Shown piece by piece: positions 27,338-36,039 of a DNA stretch of 64,000 bases. This stretch comes from Arthrobacter sp. Leaf337 (lineage in GTDB: Bacteria > Actinomycetota > Actinomycetes > Actinomycetales > Micrococcaceae), in NCBI RefSeq assembly GCF_001423745.1, contig NZ_LMPC01000026.1:1250-65249 (forward strand). Reading direction: 5' to 3'. Within the stretch, counting starts at the first letter, position 1, and each line of letters starts with the position of its first letter. The position numbers were made by a program, and so were the translations under genes. Under the pieces are notes generated by a model that ran no database searches, was not told the origin of the DNA, and saw only the letters and a list, made by a program, of their open reading frames with translations.

Positions 27338-27979
27338 ATGTTCGCCGTCACGATCTTCCTGGCCGCGGCCGCACTCATCGTGGTTGCCGCCGTGATGGGC
27401 ATCGTCTCCCTGCGGAAGCTGGACCGCCCCGCCCGGGCAAGAGCACTGATCTGGACGGCGGCCGCCATCATGGCAGCGTTTACGGTCCTCGCCGGCCTGT
27501 TCATCAGCGGCTACGCCCTGACTGATCCCGGCGGCACCGAAGGGATCACGATTGTCCTATCCTGGGCTGTTCCACCGGCCGCGTTGGCCGTGCTTGCCTG
27601 GCTTCGTCCCGCGTGGGCCACACCTGCCCTTGCCCTACTGACCGCGTTGCTGGTCGTGGCAGGCATGTGGTTCGCCATGGATTCCGCATCGTGGCGGGCA
27701 TTCGAGAACGCCAATGGCCCCGTCCGGGCCGTCGCAGTCCTGGTGATCGCCTTACCGGCAGCGGTACTGGGCTTGAAACGGACGGCCGCTGCGGGCTGGC
27801 TGCTCGTGGCCCTCGGCATCGGCCCGATAGCCTTCTCAGCCCTGGGCAGCCTCGCCGGGGTGGTGTCGCTCTCCGCCATCAGCGTGATCCCGCTGATCAC
27901 CGGGCTGCTGTACCTGGCAGCTGCCAGGATGTCCCGTTCCGCAGTGGCCACGGAACACATCCGGGCCGCGCCCGCCTAA
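27338..27979 (+). CDS. Integral membrane protein of unknown function
   Basis: A 213-residue protein made of about six hydrophobic helices (3-24, 37-57, 66-83, 90-108, 124-143 and 146-190) with short loops and a basic patch SLRKLDRPARARAL after TM1. No catalytic or transport motif is visible. AAGGGAGG precedes the ATG by 6 nt and a -10-like TAGAGT lies at 27308-27313. It appears to be a single-gene unit. The function is not known. Confidence 0.72.
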   Translation: MFAVTIFLAAAALIVVAAVMGIVSLRKLDRPARARALIWTAAAIMAAFTVLAGLFISGYALTDPGGTEGITIVLSWAVPPAALAVLAWLRPAWATPALALLTALLVVAGMWFAMDSASWRAFENANGPVRAVAVLVIALPAAVLGLKRTAAAGWLLVALGIGPIAFSALGSLAGVVSLSAISVIPLITGLLYLAAARMSRSAVATEHIRAAPA

Positions 27980-28029
27980 CGGGGGTTCGACGAGCGCAAA
28001 CACCGGACCACGAGCGCAACCAGCGGACG

Positions 28030-29445
28030 TTACATATGCACGTGCAGGCGCCGTGCCGCTTCCGAGATGGACCCGCTGAGTGACGGGTACACCGTGAAGG
28101 TGCTGGCGACGTCGTCGACGTGCAGTTTCTGCGTGACCGCGATGGAAATCGCGAAGATCAGCTCGGACGCGTTCGGGCCGACCACCACGCCGCCGATCAC
28201 GGTACCGGAGCCCTTGCGGGCGAAGATCTTAATGAAGCCGTCGCGGTGGTTGCGCATCTTGGCGCGGGCATTGCTGCGCAGCGACAGCTTGATCACATCG
28301 CCCTGGTATTTGCCGGAGTCGATCTCCGCCTCGGACACGCCGACCGACGCGATCTCGGGCGAGGTGAAGATGTTGGAGGCCACCTGGTGCAGCTTCAACG
28401 GGGTGACGCTGTCGCCCATGAAGTGGGCAACCGCGATGCGGCCCTGCATGGCGGCGACGGACGCGAGGGCCAGGACGCCGGTGCAGTCGCCCGCGGCGTA
28501 GATGTTCGGTGCCGTGGTGCGGGAGACGCCATCCACTTTGATGTGGCCGGCTTCGGTCACTGCCACGCCGGCTTCCTCGAGGCCGATGCCGGCCGTGTTC
28601 GGAATGGAGCCGACGCAGACCAGGCAGTGGCTGCCGGTGACCTTGGAGCCGTCACCCAAAGTGACCACCACGCCGTCGTCCGTCCGCTCGACCGTTTCCG
28701 CACGGGAACGGGAGAGCACGTTCACGCCGCGGCGTTCAAAAACGCCTTCCAGGACCTCTGCGGCGTCGGTGTCCGAGCCCGGCAGCACGCGGTCGCGGCT
28801 GGAAATCAGGGTGACCTTGGAGCCCAGGCCGTTGTAGGCGGACGCGAACTCCGCGCCGGTAACACCGGAGCCCACCACGATGAGTTCCTCGGGAAGCTCG
28901 TCCATGTCGTAGATCTGCGCCCAGTTCAGGATCCGCTCGCCGTCCGGCCGGGCGGTGGGAAGTTCGCGCGGGTGGGCGCCCACCGCGAGCAGGATGGTAT
29001 CCGCTTCCACCGTCTCGGTGCCCTCAGCCGTGAGGACCTCGATCGTGTGGCTGTCCAGCAGCCGGCCGGAGCCGATGAGGATGCGCACGCCCTGGTGTTC
29101 CAGTCCCGCCCGGATGTCCTCGGACTGCTTCCGCGCAAGGGTGAGCAGCCGGTCGTTGATGTGCTTCAGGTCCGCCCTCATCACGGGGGCGAAATCGCCG
29201 CCGTCGACGTCGAACTTCACTCCCAGCTCCCCCGCCTCACCGACGCGGGTCATCAGGTCCGCCGTCGCGATCAGGGTTTTGGAAGGCACGACGTCGGTGA
29301 GCACCGCCGAGCCGCCCAGGCCCGCCCGCTCAACGATGGTGACCTGAGCCCCCAGGGAGGCGGCCACCATGGCGGCTTCATAGCCGCCGGGCCCTCCGCC
29401 GAGGATTGCGATGCGAGGTGAGCTGAAATCCGGATGCGTAGTCAC
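28030..29445 (-). CDS. lpdA: NAD(P)H:quinone dehydrogenase-type flavoprotein (LpdA/Rv3303c-like)
   Basis: A 471-residue member of the pyridine nucleotide-disulfide reductase family: FAD motif RIAILGGGPGGYEAAMVAASLG near the N-terminus, NAD(P) motif VVGSGVTGAEFASAYNGLG, IYAAGDCTG, and the C-terminal dimerisation domain (VYPSLSGSISEAARRL). The redox-active CxxxxC is absent: the segment reads GGSAVLTDVVPSK where lipoamide dehydrogenases have GGTCLNVGCIPSK. That matches M. tuberculosis LpdA (Rv3303c), which acts on quinones. GTG at 29445 is preferred because the FAD motif then starts within 12 residues; longer starts at 29466 or 29565 are possible. It is divergent from the nucleoside phosphorylase gene, as in mycobacteria. 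Confidence 0.85.
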   Translation of the reverse strand: MTTHPDFSSPRIAILGGGPGGYEAAMVAASLGAQVTIVERAGLGGSAVLTDVVPSKTLIATADLMTRVGEAGELGVKFDVDGGDFAPVMRADLKHINDRLLTLARKQSEDIRAGLEHQGVRILIGSGRLLDSHTIEVLTAEGTETVEADTILLAVGAHPRELPTARPDGERILNWAQIYDMDELPEELIVVGSGVTGAEFASAYNGLGSKVTLISSRDRVLPGSDTDAAEVLEGVFERRGVNVLSRSRAETVERTDDGVVVTLGDGSKVTGSHCLVCVGSIPNTAGIGLEEAGVAVTEAGHIKVDGVSRTTAPNIYAAGDCTGVLALASVAAMQGRIAVAHFMGDSVTPLKLHQVASNIFTSPEIASVGVSEAEIDSGKYQGDVIKLSLRSNARAKMRNHRDGFIKIFARKGSGTVIGGVVVGPNASELIFAISIAVTQKLHVDDVASTFTVYPSLSGSISEAARRLHVHM

Positions 29446-29539
29446 AAAGATCCATTCTCTACCCATGCGGCGCCGCACACCAATAAAAGGGACCTCGCCA
29501 CTGCTGGGCAGGGCGTCGCGGGCAGGATAACTTGTACCA

Positions 29540-30358
29540 GTGAGTAATACAGAATTCCTGAACACGGACCCTTTTGACGCCGCCCGCGCGGCCGCCGACT
29601 ATATCGCCGAGGAGACGGGCGTGGACAGCCACGACGTCGCGCTGGTCCTCGGCTCGGGCTGGGGCGATGCCGCGGACCTGATCGGCGAGACCACAGCCAC
29701 GCTGTCCGCGGACGAAGTCCCCGGGTTCCATGCACCGGCGGTGGAGGGGCACGTAGGCACCATCCGCTCCGTCCTGACCAAGGAAGGCAAGCGCGCCCTG
29801 GTGCTCGGCGCCCGGACGCACTACTACGAAGGCAAGGGCGTCCGCGCCGTAGTCCACGGAGTACGGACCGCCGCGGCGGCCGGCTGCAAGGTCCTGGTGG
29901 TAACGAACGGCTGCGGCGGCCTCAACGAGGGCTGGGCTCCCGGCACTCCCGTGCTCATCAAAGATCACATAAACCTCACCGCCACGTCCCCGCTGGAAGG
30001 CGCAACCTTCGTTGACCTGACAGATCTGTACTCTGCACGGATCCGTGGACTGGCCCGCGAAGTGGACCCTTCCCTCGACGAGGGCATCTATGCGCAGTTC
30101 ACCGGACCGCACTACGAGACTCCGGCGGAGGTGCAGTACGCCAAGCGGATCGGTGCCGACCTGGTGGGCATGTCCACAGCGCTCGAAGCCATCGCCGCCC
30201 GTCACGCAGGCATGGAGGTCTTCGGCATCTCGCTGGTGACCAACCTCGCCGCCGGAATCAGCCCCGTGCCGCTGAGCCACCAGGAAGTGCTGGAAGCCGG
30301 GCAGGCTGCCGGCCCGCGCATCTCCAAGCTGCTCGCCGAAATCATCGCCAAGCTCTGA
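29540..30358 (+). CDS. punA: Purine-nucleoside phosphorylase
   Basis: Cleaves purine (deoxy)ribonucleosides with phosphate to base and (deoxy)ribose-1-phosphate in purine salvage. The 272-residue trimeric-type enzyme has LVLGSGWGDAAD (phosphate loop), GRTHYYEGK-like ARTHYYEGKG, VVTNGCGGLNEGW, DHINLTATSPL, FTGPHYETPAEV and VGMSTALEAIAARHAG with VTNLAAGIS. The GTG start at 29540 leaves 94 bp to the divergent lpdA. The pathway partner deoC (48705) and the sugar mutase (30999) are in the same window. Confidence 0.92.
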   Translation: MSNTEFLNTDPFDAARAAADYIAEETGVDSHDVALVLGSGWGDAADLIGETTATLSADEVPGFHAPAVEGHVGTIRSVLTKEGKRALVLGARTHYYEGKGVRAVVHGVRTAAAAGCKVLVVTNGCGGLNEGWAPGTPVLIKDHINLTATSPLEGATFVDLTDLYSARIRGLAREVDPSLDEGIYAQFTGPHYETPAEVQYAKRIGADLVGMSTALEAIAARHAGMEVFGISLVTNLAAGISPVPLSHQEVLEAGQAAGPRISKLLAEIIAKL

Positions 30359-30415
30359 CCCCGCACCCGTGCACGGCGCCCGCCGGGTCCTAGAAGTTCG
30401 TTCTAGCAGTTTGTT

Positions 30416-30901
30416 CTAGTACCTGGCGGGCATCAGCCGGCGGAGTACGTCCTTCCGGGAGCCGGGAAACTTCCGCTCAACCGAGGCGGCAATGCCTGCG
30501 ATGGTCTGCCGGGACAGCGTCTGGCGCCACACAAGCTCGGCCTGCCGCATGGTCTGCGACACGAGGCAGCTGCGCAGATAGTCCTCGCCGGGCTCTGCGC
30601 CGGGTGCGTTCGCGAGGATGGATTCGCAGCGAAACGCCGGTTCCGGACCTTCAATGGCCAGGACAACGTCCAGCACGGTGATCTTTTCCGCGGGCTGCGC
30701 CAGCTGGAAACCGCCGCGGGGTCCGGATACGGAGGACAGGATGCCCGCACGGACCAGCGCCTGAAGCTGCTTGTTCAGATACGCCGCGGGCAACTGATAC
30801 AGCTCCGCCAGCCTGGCACTGTTTACGGCCTCCCCGGCAGGGGCCCAGGACATGTTGACGCAGCAGTGCAGCGACCACTCAACCCCCTGCCCCATCTTCA
30901 T
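30416..30901 (-). CDS. Rrf2 family transcriptional regulator
   Basis: A 161-residue regulator with an N-terminal winged helix (about 8-65, ending GILSSVSGPRGGFQLA, the Rrf2 wing) and a dimerisation helix. Only two cysteines (C92, C112) lie in the region where IscR/NsrR carry three Fe-S ligands, so cluster binding is uncertain. It is divergent from the phospho-sugar mutase gene. A short inverted repeat GACA-N5-TGTC (30908-30920) lies 7 bp upstream of its start. The target genes are unknown; nitrite reductase 2.4 kb away is one possibility. Confidence 0.82.
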   Translation of the reverse strand: MKMGQGVEWSLHCCVNMSWAPAGEAVNSARLAELYQLPAAYLNKQLQALVRAGILSSVSGPRGGFQLAQPAEKITVLDVVLAIEGPEPAFRCESILANAPGAEPGEDYLRSCLVSQTMRQAELVWRQTLSRQTIAGIAASVERKFPGSRKDVLRRLMPARY

Positions 30902-30998
30902 TTTTCAGACATTACGTGTCCGGAAAATTTACTGTCAAGGTTCCGGGTTGCGCATGCCGGGCACCGCATCCGGGTCGTTAGGCGATAGCTTTGTTCCT

Positions 30999-32738
30999 AT
31001 GACGTCTTCCGATGCCGATTTTCCGCAGCTTTTGAGCGCCGCCCGTAACTGGGCCGCCCAGGACCCGGATCCCGCAACTGCCGCCGCTTTGACAGAACTC
31101 GTCCAGCTTTCCTCGGACGGGGTTCCCGCAGCCCGCCAGGAGCTCGAGGACAGCTTCAGCGGAACGCTGCAGTTCGGCACGGCAGGCCTCCGCGCTGAGC
31201 TTGGCCCCGGCCCCAACCGCATGAATCGCGTCGTTGTCCGGCGCGCGGCCGCCGGCTTCGCTGCGTTCCTGACCGCCGCCGTCGCCGAAGCCTCGCCGGG
31301 CGCCCGGCCCCGTGCCGTCGTCGGCTATGACGCCCGCTACAACTCCGACATTTTCGCGGAGGAGACCGCCGCGGTCTTCACGGCTGCGGGAATCGAGACC
31401 TTCCTGATGCCGCAGGCGCTCCCGACCCCGCTGCTTGCCTACGCCGTCCGTGCGCTGGATTGCGACGGCGGCGTGATGGTGACTGCCAGCCACAACCCGC
31501 CGCAGGATAACGGCTACAAGGTGTACCTAGGCCGGCACGCGGTTGAGGAAAGCGGGCGAGGGGCGCAGATCGTGGCACCCTACGACGCCCGCATCGCCGC
31601 GGAAATCGATCGTGTGGGCACCCTGGACTCCATCACGCTAGCCCCTGCGGGCTGGACCGTGCTGGAGCCCTCGATCACCGCCGACTACGAGGCAGCAGTG
31701 GCGGCGCTGGCCCTCCCCGCGCAATTCCCGGCCAGGGACCTGAAGATCGTCCTGACCCCCATGCACGGCGTGGGCGGCGACACGGCTGTTGCCGTTTTGC
31801 AGGCGGCGGGATTCGACGACGTCACGCTGGTGTCAGAACAGGCCCGGCCGGACCCGGATTTCCCCACGGTGAACTTCCCCAACCCGGAGGAACCCGGCGC
31901 CCTTGACCTGGCACTGGAAACGGCAGCCCGCGTGGACGCCGACATCGTGCTGGCCAACGACCCCGACGCCGACCGTGCAGCCGTCGCCGCCAAGGATCCG
32001 GACACGGGTGCTTGGCGCATGCTGCGGGGTGACGAAGTGGGCGCGCTGCTGGGGGCACACATTGTGGCCAGGCTCGCCGGCGGCGAAACTGCAGCACATG
32101 GTGTCTTCGCGAATTCGATCGTTTCCTCGCGCCTGCTGGCACAGATTGCCGCCGCGTCCGGGTACGCCCACGAAGAGACACTGACCGGGTTCAAGTGGAT
32201 TTCCCGCGTTCCGGGCCTGCTGTACGGCTACGAGGAAGCGCTGGGTTACTGTGTGGCCCCGGAACTGGTCCGGGACAAGGACGGCATCTCCGCCGCAGTG
32301 CTCATCGCCGAACTTGCAGCCGCGGCCAAGGCCGACGGCAAGACGATTTTCGATACGCTGGACGAGCTGTACCTGGTGCACGGGCTGCATGCCAGCGACC
32401 AGCTCAGCATCCGCGTCGCGGACCTGGGCCTGCTGGATGCCATGATGAACCGGCTCAGGGTCAGCCCGCCGGAATCATTCGGCGGATCCGCCGTCGAAAC
32501 GTTCAAGGACCTGGCCGAAGGCAGCGAAAACCTGCCGCCGACGGACGGCCTGCTCTATCTCACCAAGGACCTCAGCCGGGTGATCATCCGGCCCAGCGGC
32601 ACCGAGCCAAAACTGAAGTGCTACCTCGAAGTTATCCGGAGCGTGGGTTCAGCTGCGGAACTGCCCGAGGCGCGGCAGGCGGCACGGGCAGCCCTCGACG
32701 GCGTTCTGGGAGACGTTCGGGAGGCCCTGGGGCTCTAG
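30999..32738 (+). CDS. pmmB: Phospho-sugar mutase (phosphoglucomutase/phosphomannomutase, PmmB-like)
   Basis: Interconverts hexose or pentose 1- and 6(5)-phosphates. In 579 residues: an N-terminal FGTAGLRAELGPG motif, the phosphoserine loop VTASHNPPQDNGYKVY with S164, the Mg2+ loop NDPDADRAAV, the sugar-binding GYEEALGYCV, and the phosphate-binding RPSGTEPKLK at the C-terminus. The start at 30999 is chosen because the frame upstream overlaps the Rrf2 gene. Its position after a purine nucleoside phosphorylase suggests that it handles the ribose/deoxyribose-1-phosphate released by that enzyme, as well as hexose phosphates. It ends with no gap against the convergent nirD. Confidence 0.88.
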   Translation: MTSSDADFPQLLSAARNWAAQDPDPATAAALTELVQLSSDGVPAARQELEDSFSGTLQFGTAGLRAELGPGPNRMNRVVVRRAAAGFAAFLTAAVAEASPGARPRAVVGYDARYNSDIFAEETAAVFTAAGIETFLMPQALPTPLLAYAVRALDCDGGVMVTASHNPPQDNGYKVYLGRHAVEESGRGAQIVAPYDARIAAEIDRVGTLDSITLAPAGWTVLEPSITADYEAAVAALALPAQFPARDLKIVLTPMHGVGGDTAVAVLQAAGFDDVTLVSEQARPDPDFPTVNFPNPEEPGALDLALETAARVDADIVLANDPDADRAAVAAKDPDTGAWRMLRGDEVGALLGAHIVARLAGGETAAHGVFANSIVSSRLLAQIAAASGYAHEETLTGFKWISRVPGLLYGYEEALGYCVAPELVRDKDGISAAVLIAELAAAAKADGKTIFDTLDELYLVHGLHASDQLSIRVADLGLLDAMMNRLRVSPPESFGGSAVETFKDLAEGSENLPPTDGLLYLTKDLSRVIIRPSGTEPKLKCYLEVIRSVGSAAELPEARQAARAALDGVLGDVREALGL

Positions 32739-33104
32739 TTAGAGCTCTACCTCGACGTAGCCGTCCACCACACGGGTGCGGTACGTGGGGAGGCGGAGCT
32801 CCGCAGTGCCAAAGCACTCGCCGGTTTCCAGGTCGTAGACCTCCTTGTGCAGCGGGGACGCAATGGTCTGGCGCGCTCCGCGTGAGCCCACAATGCCGCG
32901 TGCCATCACATGGGCGCCTGTAGCGGGATCTTCCTGGGCCACCGCGAATACCTCTGCAGGCGCCGTCCGGAACAATGCCACCTGGCGGCCGGCGATCAAT
33001 GCTGCCTCGCCCCAGGCCAGTTCCAGCTCCTCCACGGCACAGACACGGTTCCAGCCCGTTGCAAAGCCGGTGCTCTGGTCTTCAAGTTCAAGTACTGCGG
33101 TCAT
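32739..33104 (-). CDS. nirD: Nitrite reductase small subunit NirD
   Basis: A 121-residue Rieske-fold protein that accompanies NirB in NADH-dependent nitrite reduction to ammonium. The core reads WNRVCAVEELELAWGEAALI, FRTAPAEVFAVAQEDPATG, and TIASPLHKEVYDLETGECFG. The Cys/His ligands of true Rieske proteins are missing, as in known NirD. ATG at 33104 follows GAGAGGGG. Unusually, the gene points away from nirB, separated by a 293-bp shared regulatory region. Its stop abuts the stop of the mutase gene without a spare base. Confidence 0.87.
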   Translation of the reverse strand: MTAVLELEDQSTGFATGWNRVCAVEELELAWGEAALIAGRQVALFRTAPAEVFAVAQEDPATGAHVMARGIVGSRGARQTIASPLHKEVYDLETGECFGTAELRLPTYRTRVVDGYVEVEL

Positions 33105-33281
33105 TTCCGACCCCTCTCGCATTGCCTGCTGCCCGGCGCTCCTTGGAACGGCAGCCGGGCCCGGACCGCCAACGCGGCCACATCTCAAAACTAGGGCTGC
33201 GGTGTTTCGGCGGCGTGCAGTCAATGTGTCCGGCACGTAAAAGGCAACTCACCTGTCCGGAAATCCATTCGTGATGCAGAA

Positions 33282-33335
33282 GTTAAGTTCACGAAACATA
33301 AGGGAAACTGAAGCGAAACTGCGCGTACCTAGTCT
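33282..33335 (+). promoter_or_regulatory. nirB promoter with GlnR-box-like array
   Basis: Four half-sites at an exact 11-bp period: GTTAA (33282-33286), GAAAC (33293-33297), GAAAC (33304-33308) and GAAAC (33315-33319), all with 6-nt spacers. A -10-like TAGTCT lies at 33330-33335, 10 nt after the last one. This is close to the published GlnR box layout (gTnAc-n6-GaAAc repeated). Confidence 0.6.
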
Positions 33336-33397
33336 GGATGGACACCTCGATTGAGATGGTCGCAGATCACCGCTGCGCCCCATGCGAAAGGCCCACA

Positions 33398-36037
33398 GTG
33401 ACCGAACAGACTTCAAGCACCGAGACTCCGCGCCGCATCGTCGTCGCCGGCGGCGGCCCCGCGGCCCACCGTTTTGCGGACGCAATGCATGCCCGCGGCC
33501 TCGAAGGCTGGCATGTCACGGTCCTCACTGAGGAAGCCCACCTCCCCTACGACCGCGTGGCCCTCAGCAAGGCGCTCACCGACAGCGACGTGGACCTCAC
33601 CCTCGGCACCGCCTCCATGTGGGACCACGACGCCCTGGCCCTGAAGACCGGCGAACGCGTCATCAAGATCAACCACGCTGCCAAGTCCGTTGAGACGGCA
33701 GCCGGGAACACCTACGAATTCGACGAACTGGTTGTCGCCACCGGTTCGGACGCCGCCCGCCTGCCGATCCCCGGCGCGGAGCACGTGCACGTCTACCGCA
33801 CCCTCGAGGACGTGTGGGCGATCAACAAGGCGATCGCCGAACTCACTGCGAAGCTCGGCCGCAAGATCAACGCAGTCACCATCGGCGGCGGGCTCCTTGG
33901 CCTCGAATCGGCTGCAGGCACTGAACAGCTCGGCGCAACTCCCGTTGTGATCAACGGCGCCCCGTGGCTCATGAACACCCAGCTCGACGAAGGCGCCGGC
34001 CAGGCGCTCGGCCGCCTGATCGAAGCCAAGGGCTTCACGGTCCACGGCGGCGTGTTCCCCTCCGAGGTGCTTTCCGAAGACGGCCAGGTCACCGGCGTGC
34101 TGATGGCGGACGGCCGCATCATCCCCGCCGACCTCGTCATCGTGGCCATCGGCGTCAAGCCGCGCGATGAACTCTTCCGCGCCGCTGAAGGCGAGGAGCA
34201 GCTGTTCGATCTGGGCCAGCGCGGCGGCGTCGTAATCAACGACGGCTGCGAAACCCAGGTTCCCGGCATCTGGGCCATCGGCGAGGTAGCCAACTTCGGC
34301 GGCATGTGCCTGGGCCTCGTGGCCCCGGCCAACACCATGGCCGAAATCGTCGCGGACCGGCTGCACGGCGGCGACGCAACTTTCCCCGGCTTCGACACCG
34401 CCACCAAGCTCAAGCTCTCCGGCGTGGACGTGGCCAGCTTCGGCGACGCATTCGCCCGTACGGAACACGCGCTGGAGATCGTCTACGCCGACCCCGCCCG
34501 CGGCGTCTACCAGAAGATCGTCACCACGGACGATGCCAAGACCCTCCTGGGCGGCATCTTCGTAGGCGACGCCACCCCGTACACAAGCCTGCGTCCCATG
34601 CTGGGCCGCGAACTGGCCGCCGAGCCGGGCGCCTACCTCACCGCTGCCGGCGGCGGCGAGGCCCCGGAGACGGAACTGCCGGACGACGCCATCCTGTGTT
34701 CCTGCAACAACGTGACTGCCGGGACCATCCGCGACACTGTCAACGGCTGCGGTGCCTGCGACGGCAACGCTCCCGTCCAGGAACTCGGCGAGCTGAAGGG
34801 CTGCACCCGCGCCGGAACCAGCTGCGGTTCCTGCGTGCCGATGCTCAAGAAACTGCTGGAAACCGAACTCACCAAGTCCGGCGTCGAGGTCTCCAAGGCA
34901 CTCTGCGAGCACATCGAACTCTCCCGCCAGGAACTGTTCGACGCCATCCGGGTCCTGGAACTGACCTCCTTCGAAGAGATCATGGCCAAGTACGGCACCG
35001 GCGCCGGCTGCGACATCTGCAAGCCGACCATCGCCAACATCCTGGCCAGCCAGAACAGCGCCTACGTCCTGGACGCCGGCCGCGGAACGCTGCAGGACAC
35101 CAACGACCGCGCCCTCGCCAACATGCAGAAGGACGGCACCTACTCGGTGGTCCCCCGCATCGCCGGCGGCGAAATCACCCCGAAGAAGCTCGGCGTCATC
35201 GCCGCCGTGGCCGAGAAGTACAACCTGTACACCAAGATCACCGGCGGCCAGCGCATCGACATGTTCGGTGCCCGGCTCGAGGAACTCCCGGAAATCTGGA
35301 AGGAACTGGTGGACGCCGGCTTCGAATCCGGCCAGGCCTACGGCAAGAGCCTGCGTACGGTGAAGTCCTGCGTCGGTTCCACCTGGTGCCGCTTCGGTGT
35401 CCAGGACTCGGTGGCCATGGCCATCCAGCTCGAGCTTCGCTACCGCGGCCTCCGCAGCCCGCACAAGCTCAAGATGGGCGTCTCCGGCTGTGCCCGCGAG
35501 TGCGCCGAAGCCCGCGGCAAGGACGTCGGCGTGATCGCCACGGCCGACGGCTGGAACCTGTACGTCGGCGGCAACGGCGGTGCCACCCCGGCCCACGCCC
35601 AGCTGCTGGCCAAGGACCTCGACGACGAGACCCTGATCAAGTACATCGACCGGTACTTCATGTACTACATCCGCACCGCCGACCGCCTGCAGCGCACCGC
35701 GCGCTGGCAGGAGGAGCTCGACGGCGGCATCAAGCACGTCGAGGATGTGGTGGTCAAGGACACCCTGGGGATCGCCGCAGACCTCGAGGCCGCCATGGAA
35801 AAGCACGTTGACACCTACATCGACGAATGGGCTGACACCCTGAAGGATCCCGAGCGCCTGCGCCGGTTCCGTTCCTTCGTCAACGCCCCGGACCAGAAGG
35901 ACGACTCCATCACCTTTGTCTCGGACGAGCGCGGCCAGATGCGCCCGGCTACGGCAGAAGAGAAGGGGAAAGTCCTCATCGGGGCCACCATCCCGATGCG
36001 TCCCTCCACCCCGGAACTCGACAAGAACGAGGTATAG
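33398..36037 (+). CDS. nirB: Nitrite reductase [NAD(P)H] large subunit NirB
   Basis: Six-electron reduction of nitrite to ammonium in the cytoplasm. The 879-residue product contains: FAD/NAD domains (RIVVAGGGPAAHRFAD; TIGGGLLGLESAAG), a BFD-type [2Fe-2S] segment (CSCNNVTAG, CTRAGTSCGSC), the nitrite/sulfite reductase ferredoxin-like half domains, and the siroheme-[4Fe-4S] cysteines C658, C664, C698 and C702 (SCVGSTWCRFG; GVSGCARECAEA). GTG at 33398 is chosen over the ATG at 33338 because the likely transcription start (from the -10 at 33330) would lie after that ATG, and GAAAGG precedes the GTG. It heads nirB-cobA-nnaR. Confidence 0.93.
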   Translation: MTEQTSSTETPRRIVVAGGGPAAHRFADAMHARGLEGWHVTVLTEEAHLPYDRVALSKALTDSDVDLTLGTASMWDHDALALKTGERVIKINHAAKSVETAAGNTYEFDELVVATGSDAARLPIPGAEHVHVYRTLEDVWAINKAIAELTAKLGRKINAVTIGGGLLGLESAAGTEQLGATPVVINGAPWLMNTQLDEGAGQALGRLIEAKGFTVHGGVFPSEVLSEDGQVTGVLMADGRIIPADLVIVAIGVKPRDELFRAAEGEEQLFDLGQRGGVVINDGCETQVPGIWAIGEVANFGGMCLGLVAPANTMAEIVADRLHGGDATFPGFDTATKLKLSGVDVASFGDAFARTEHALEIVYADPARGVYQKIVTTDDAKTLLGGIFVGDATPYTSLRPMLGRELAAEPGAYLTAAGGGEAPETELPDDAILCSCNNVTAGTIRDTVNGCGACDGNAPVQELGELKGCTRAGTSCGSCVPMLKKLLETELTKSGVEVSKALCEHIELSRQELFDAIRVLELTSFEEIMAKYGTGAGCDICKPTIANILASQNSAYVLDAGRGTLQDTNDRALANMQKDGTYSVVPRIAGGEITPKKLGVIAAVAEKYNLYTKITGGQRIDMFGARLEELPEIWKELVDAGFESGQAYGKSLRTVKSCVGSTWCRFGVQDSVAMAIQLELRYRGLRSPHKLKMGVSGCARECAEARGKDVGVIATADGWNLYVGGNGGATPAHAQLLAKDLDDETLIKYIDRYFMYYIRTADRLQRTARWQEELDGGIKHVEDVVVKDTLGIAADLEAAMEKHVDTYIDEWADTLKDPERLRRFRSFVNAPDQKDDSITFVSDERGQMRPATAEEKGKVLIGATIPMRPSTPELDKNEV

Positions 36038-36039
36038 GC

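Noticed and set aside
27980..28029. Repeated ACGAGCGCAA between two genes
   Set aside because: Only two short copies; it is likely intergenic decay and resembles the arm start of the 9826 hairpin only loosely.
30390..30419. CTAGAA-N5-TTCTAG inverted repeat plus a third TTCTAG between punA and the Rrf2 gene
   Set aside because: The position is at the 3' ends of two convergent genes, so an operator role is unlikely; the stem is too short and AT-rich to call a terminator with confidence.
33413..35806. A 797-codon open frame antisense to nirB, and similar long antisense frames opposite accD5, accA, narK and the DUF885 gene
   Set aside because: They mirror real genes in the codon-position-complementary frame, as expected in high-GC DNA, and their translations are low-complexity and unlike any family.
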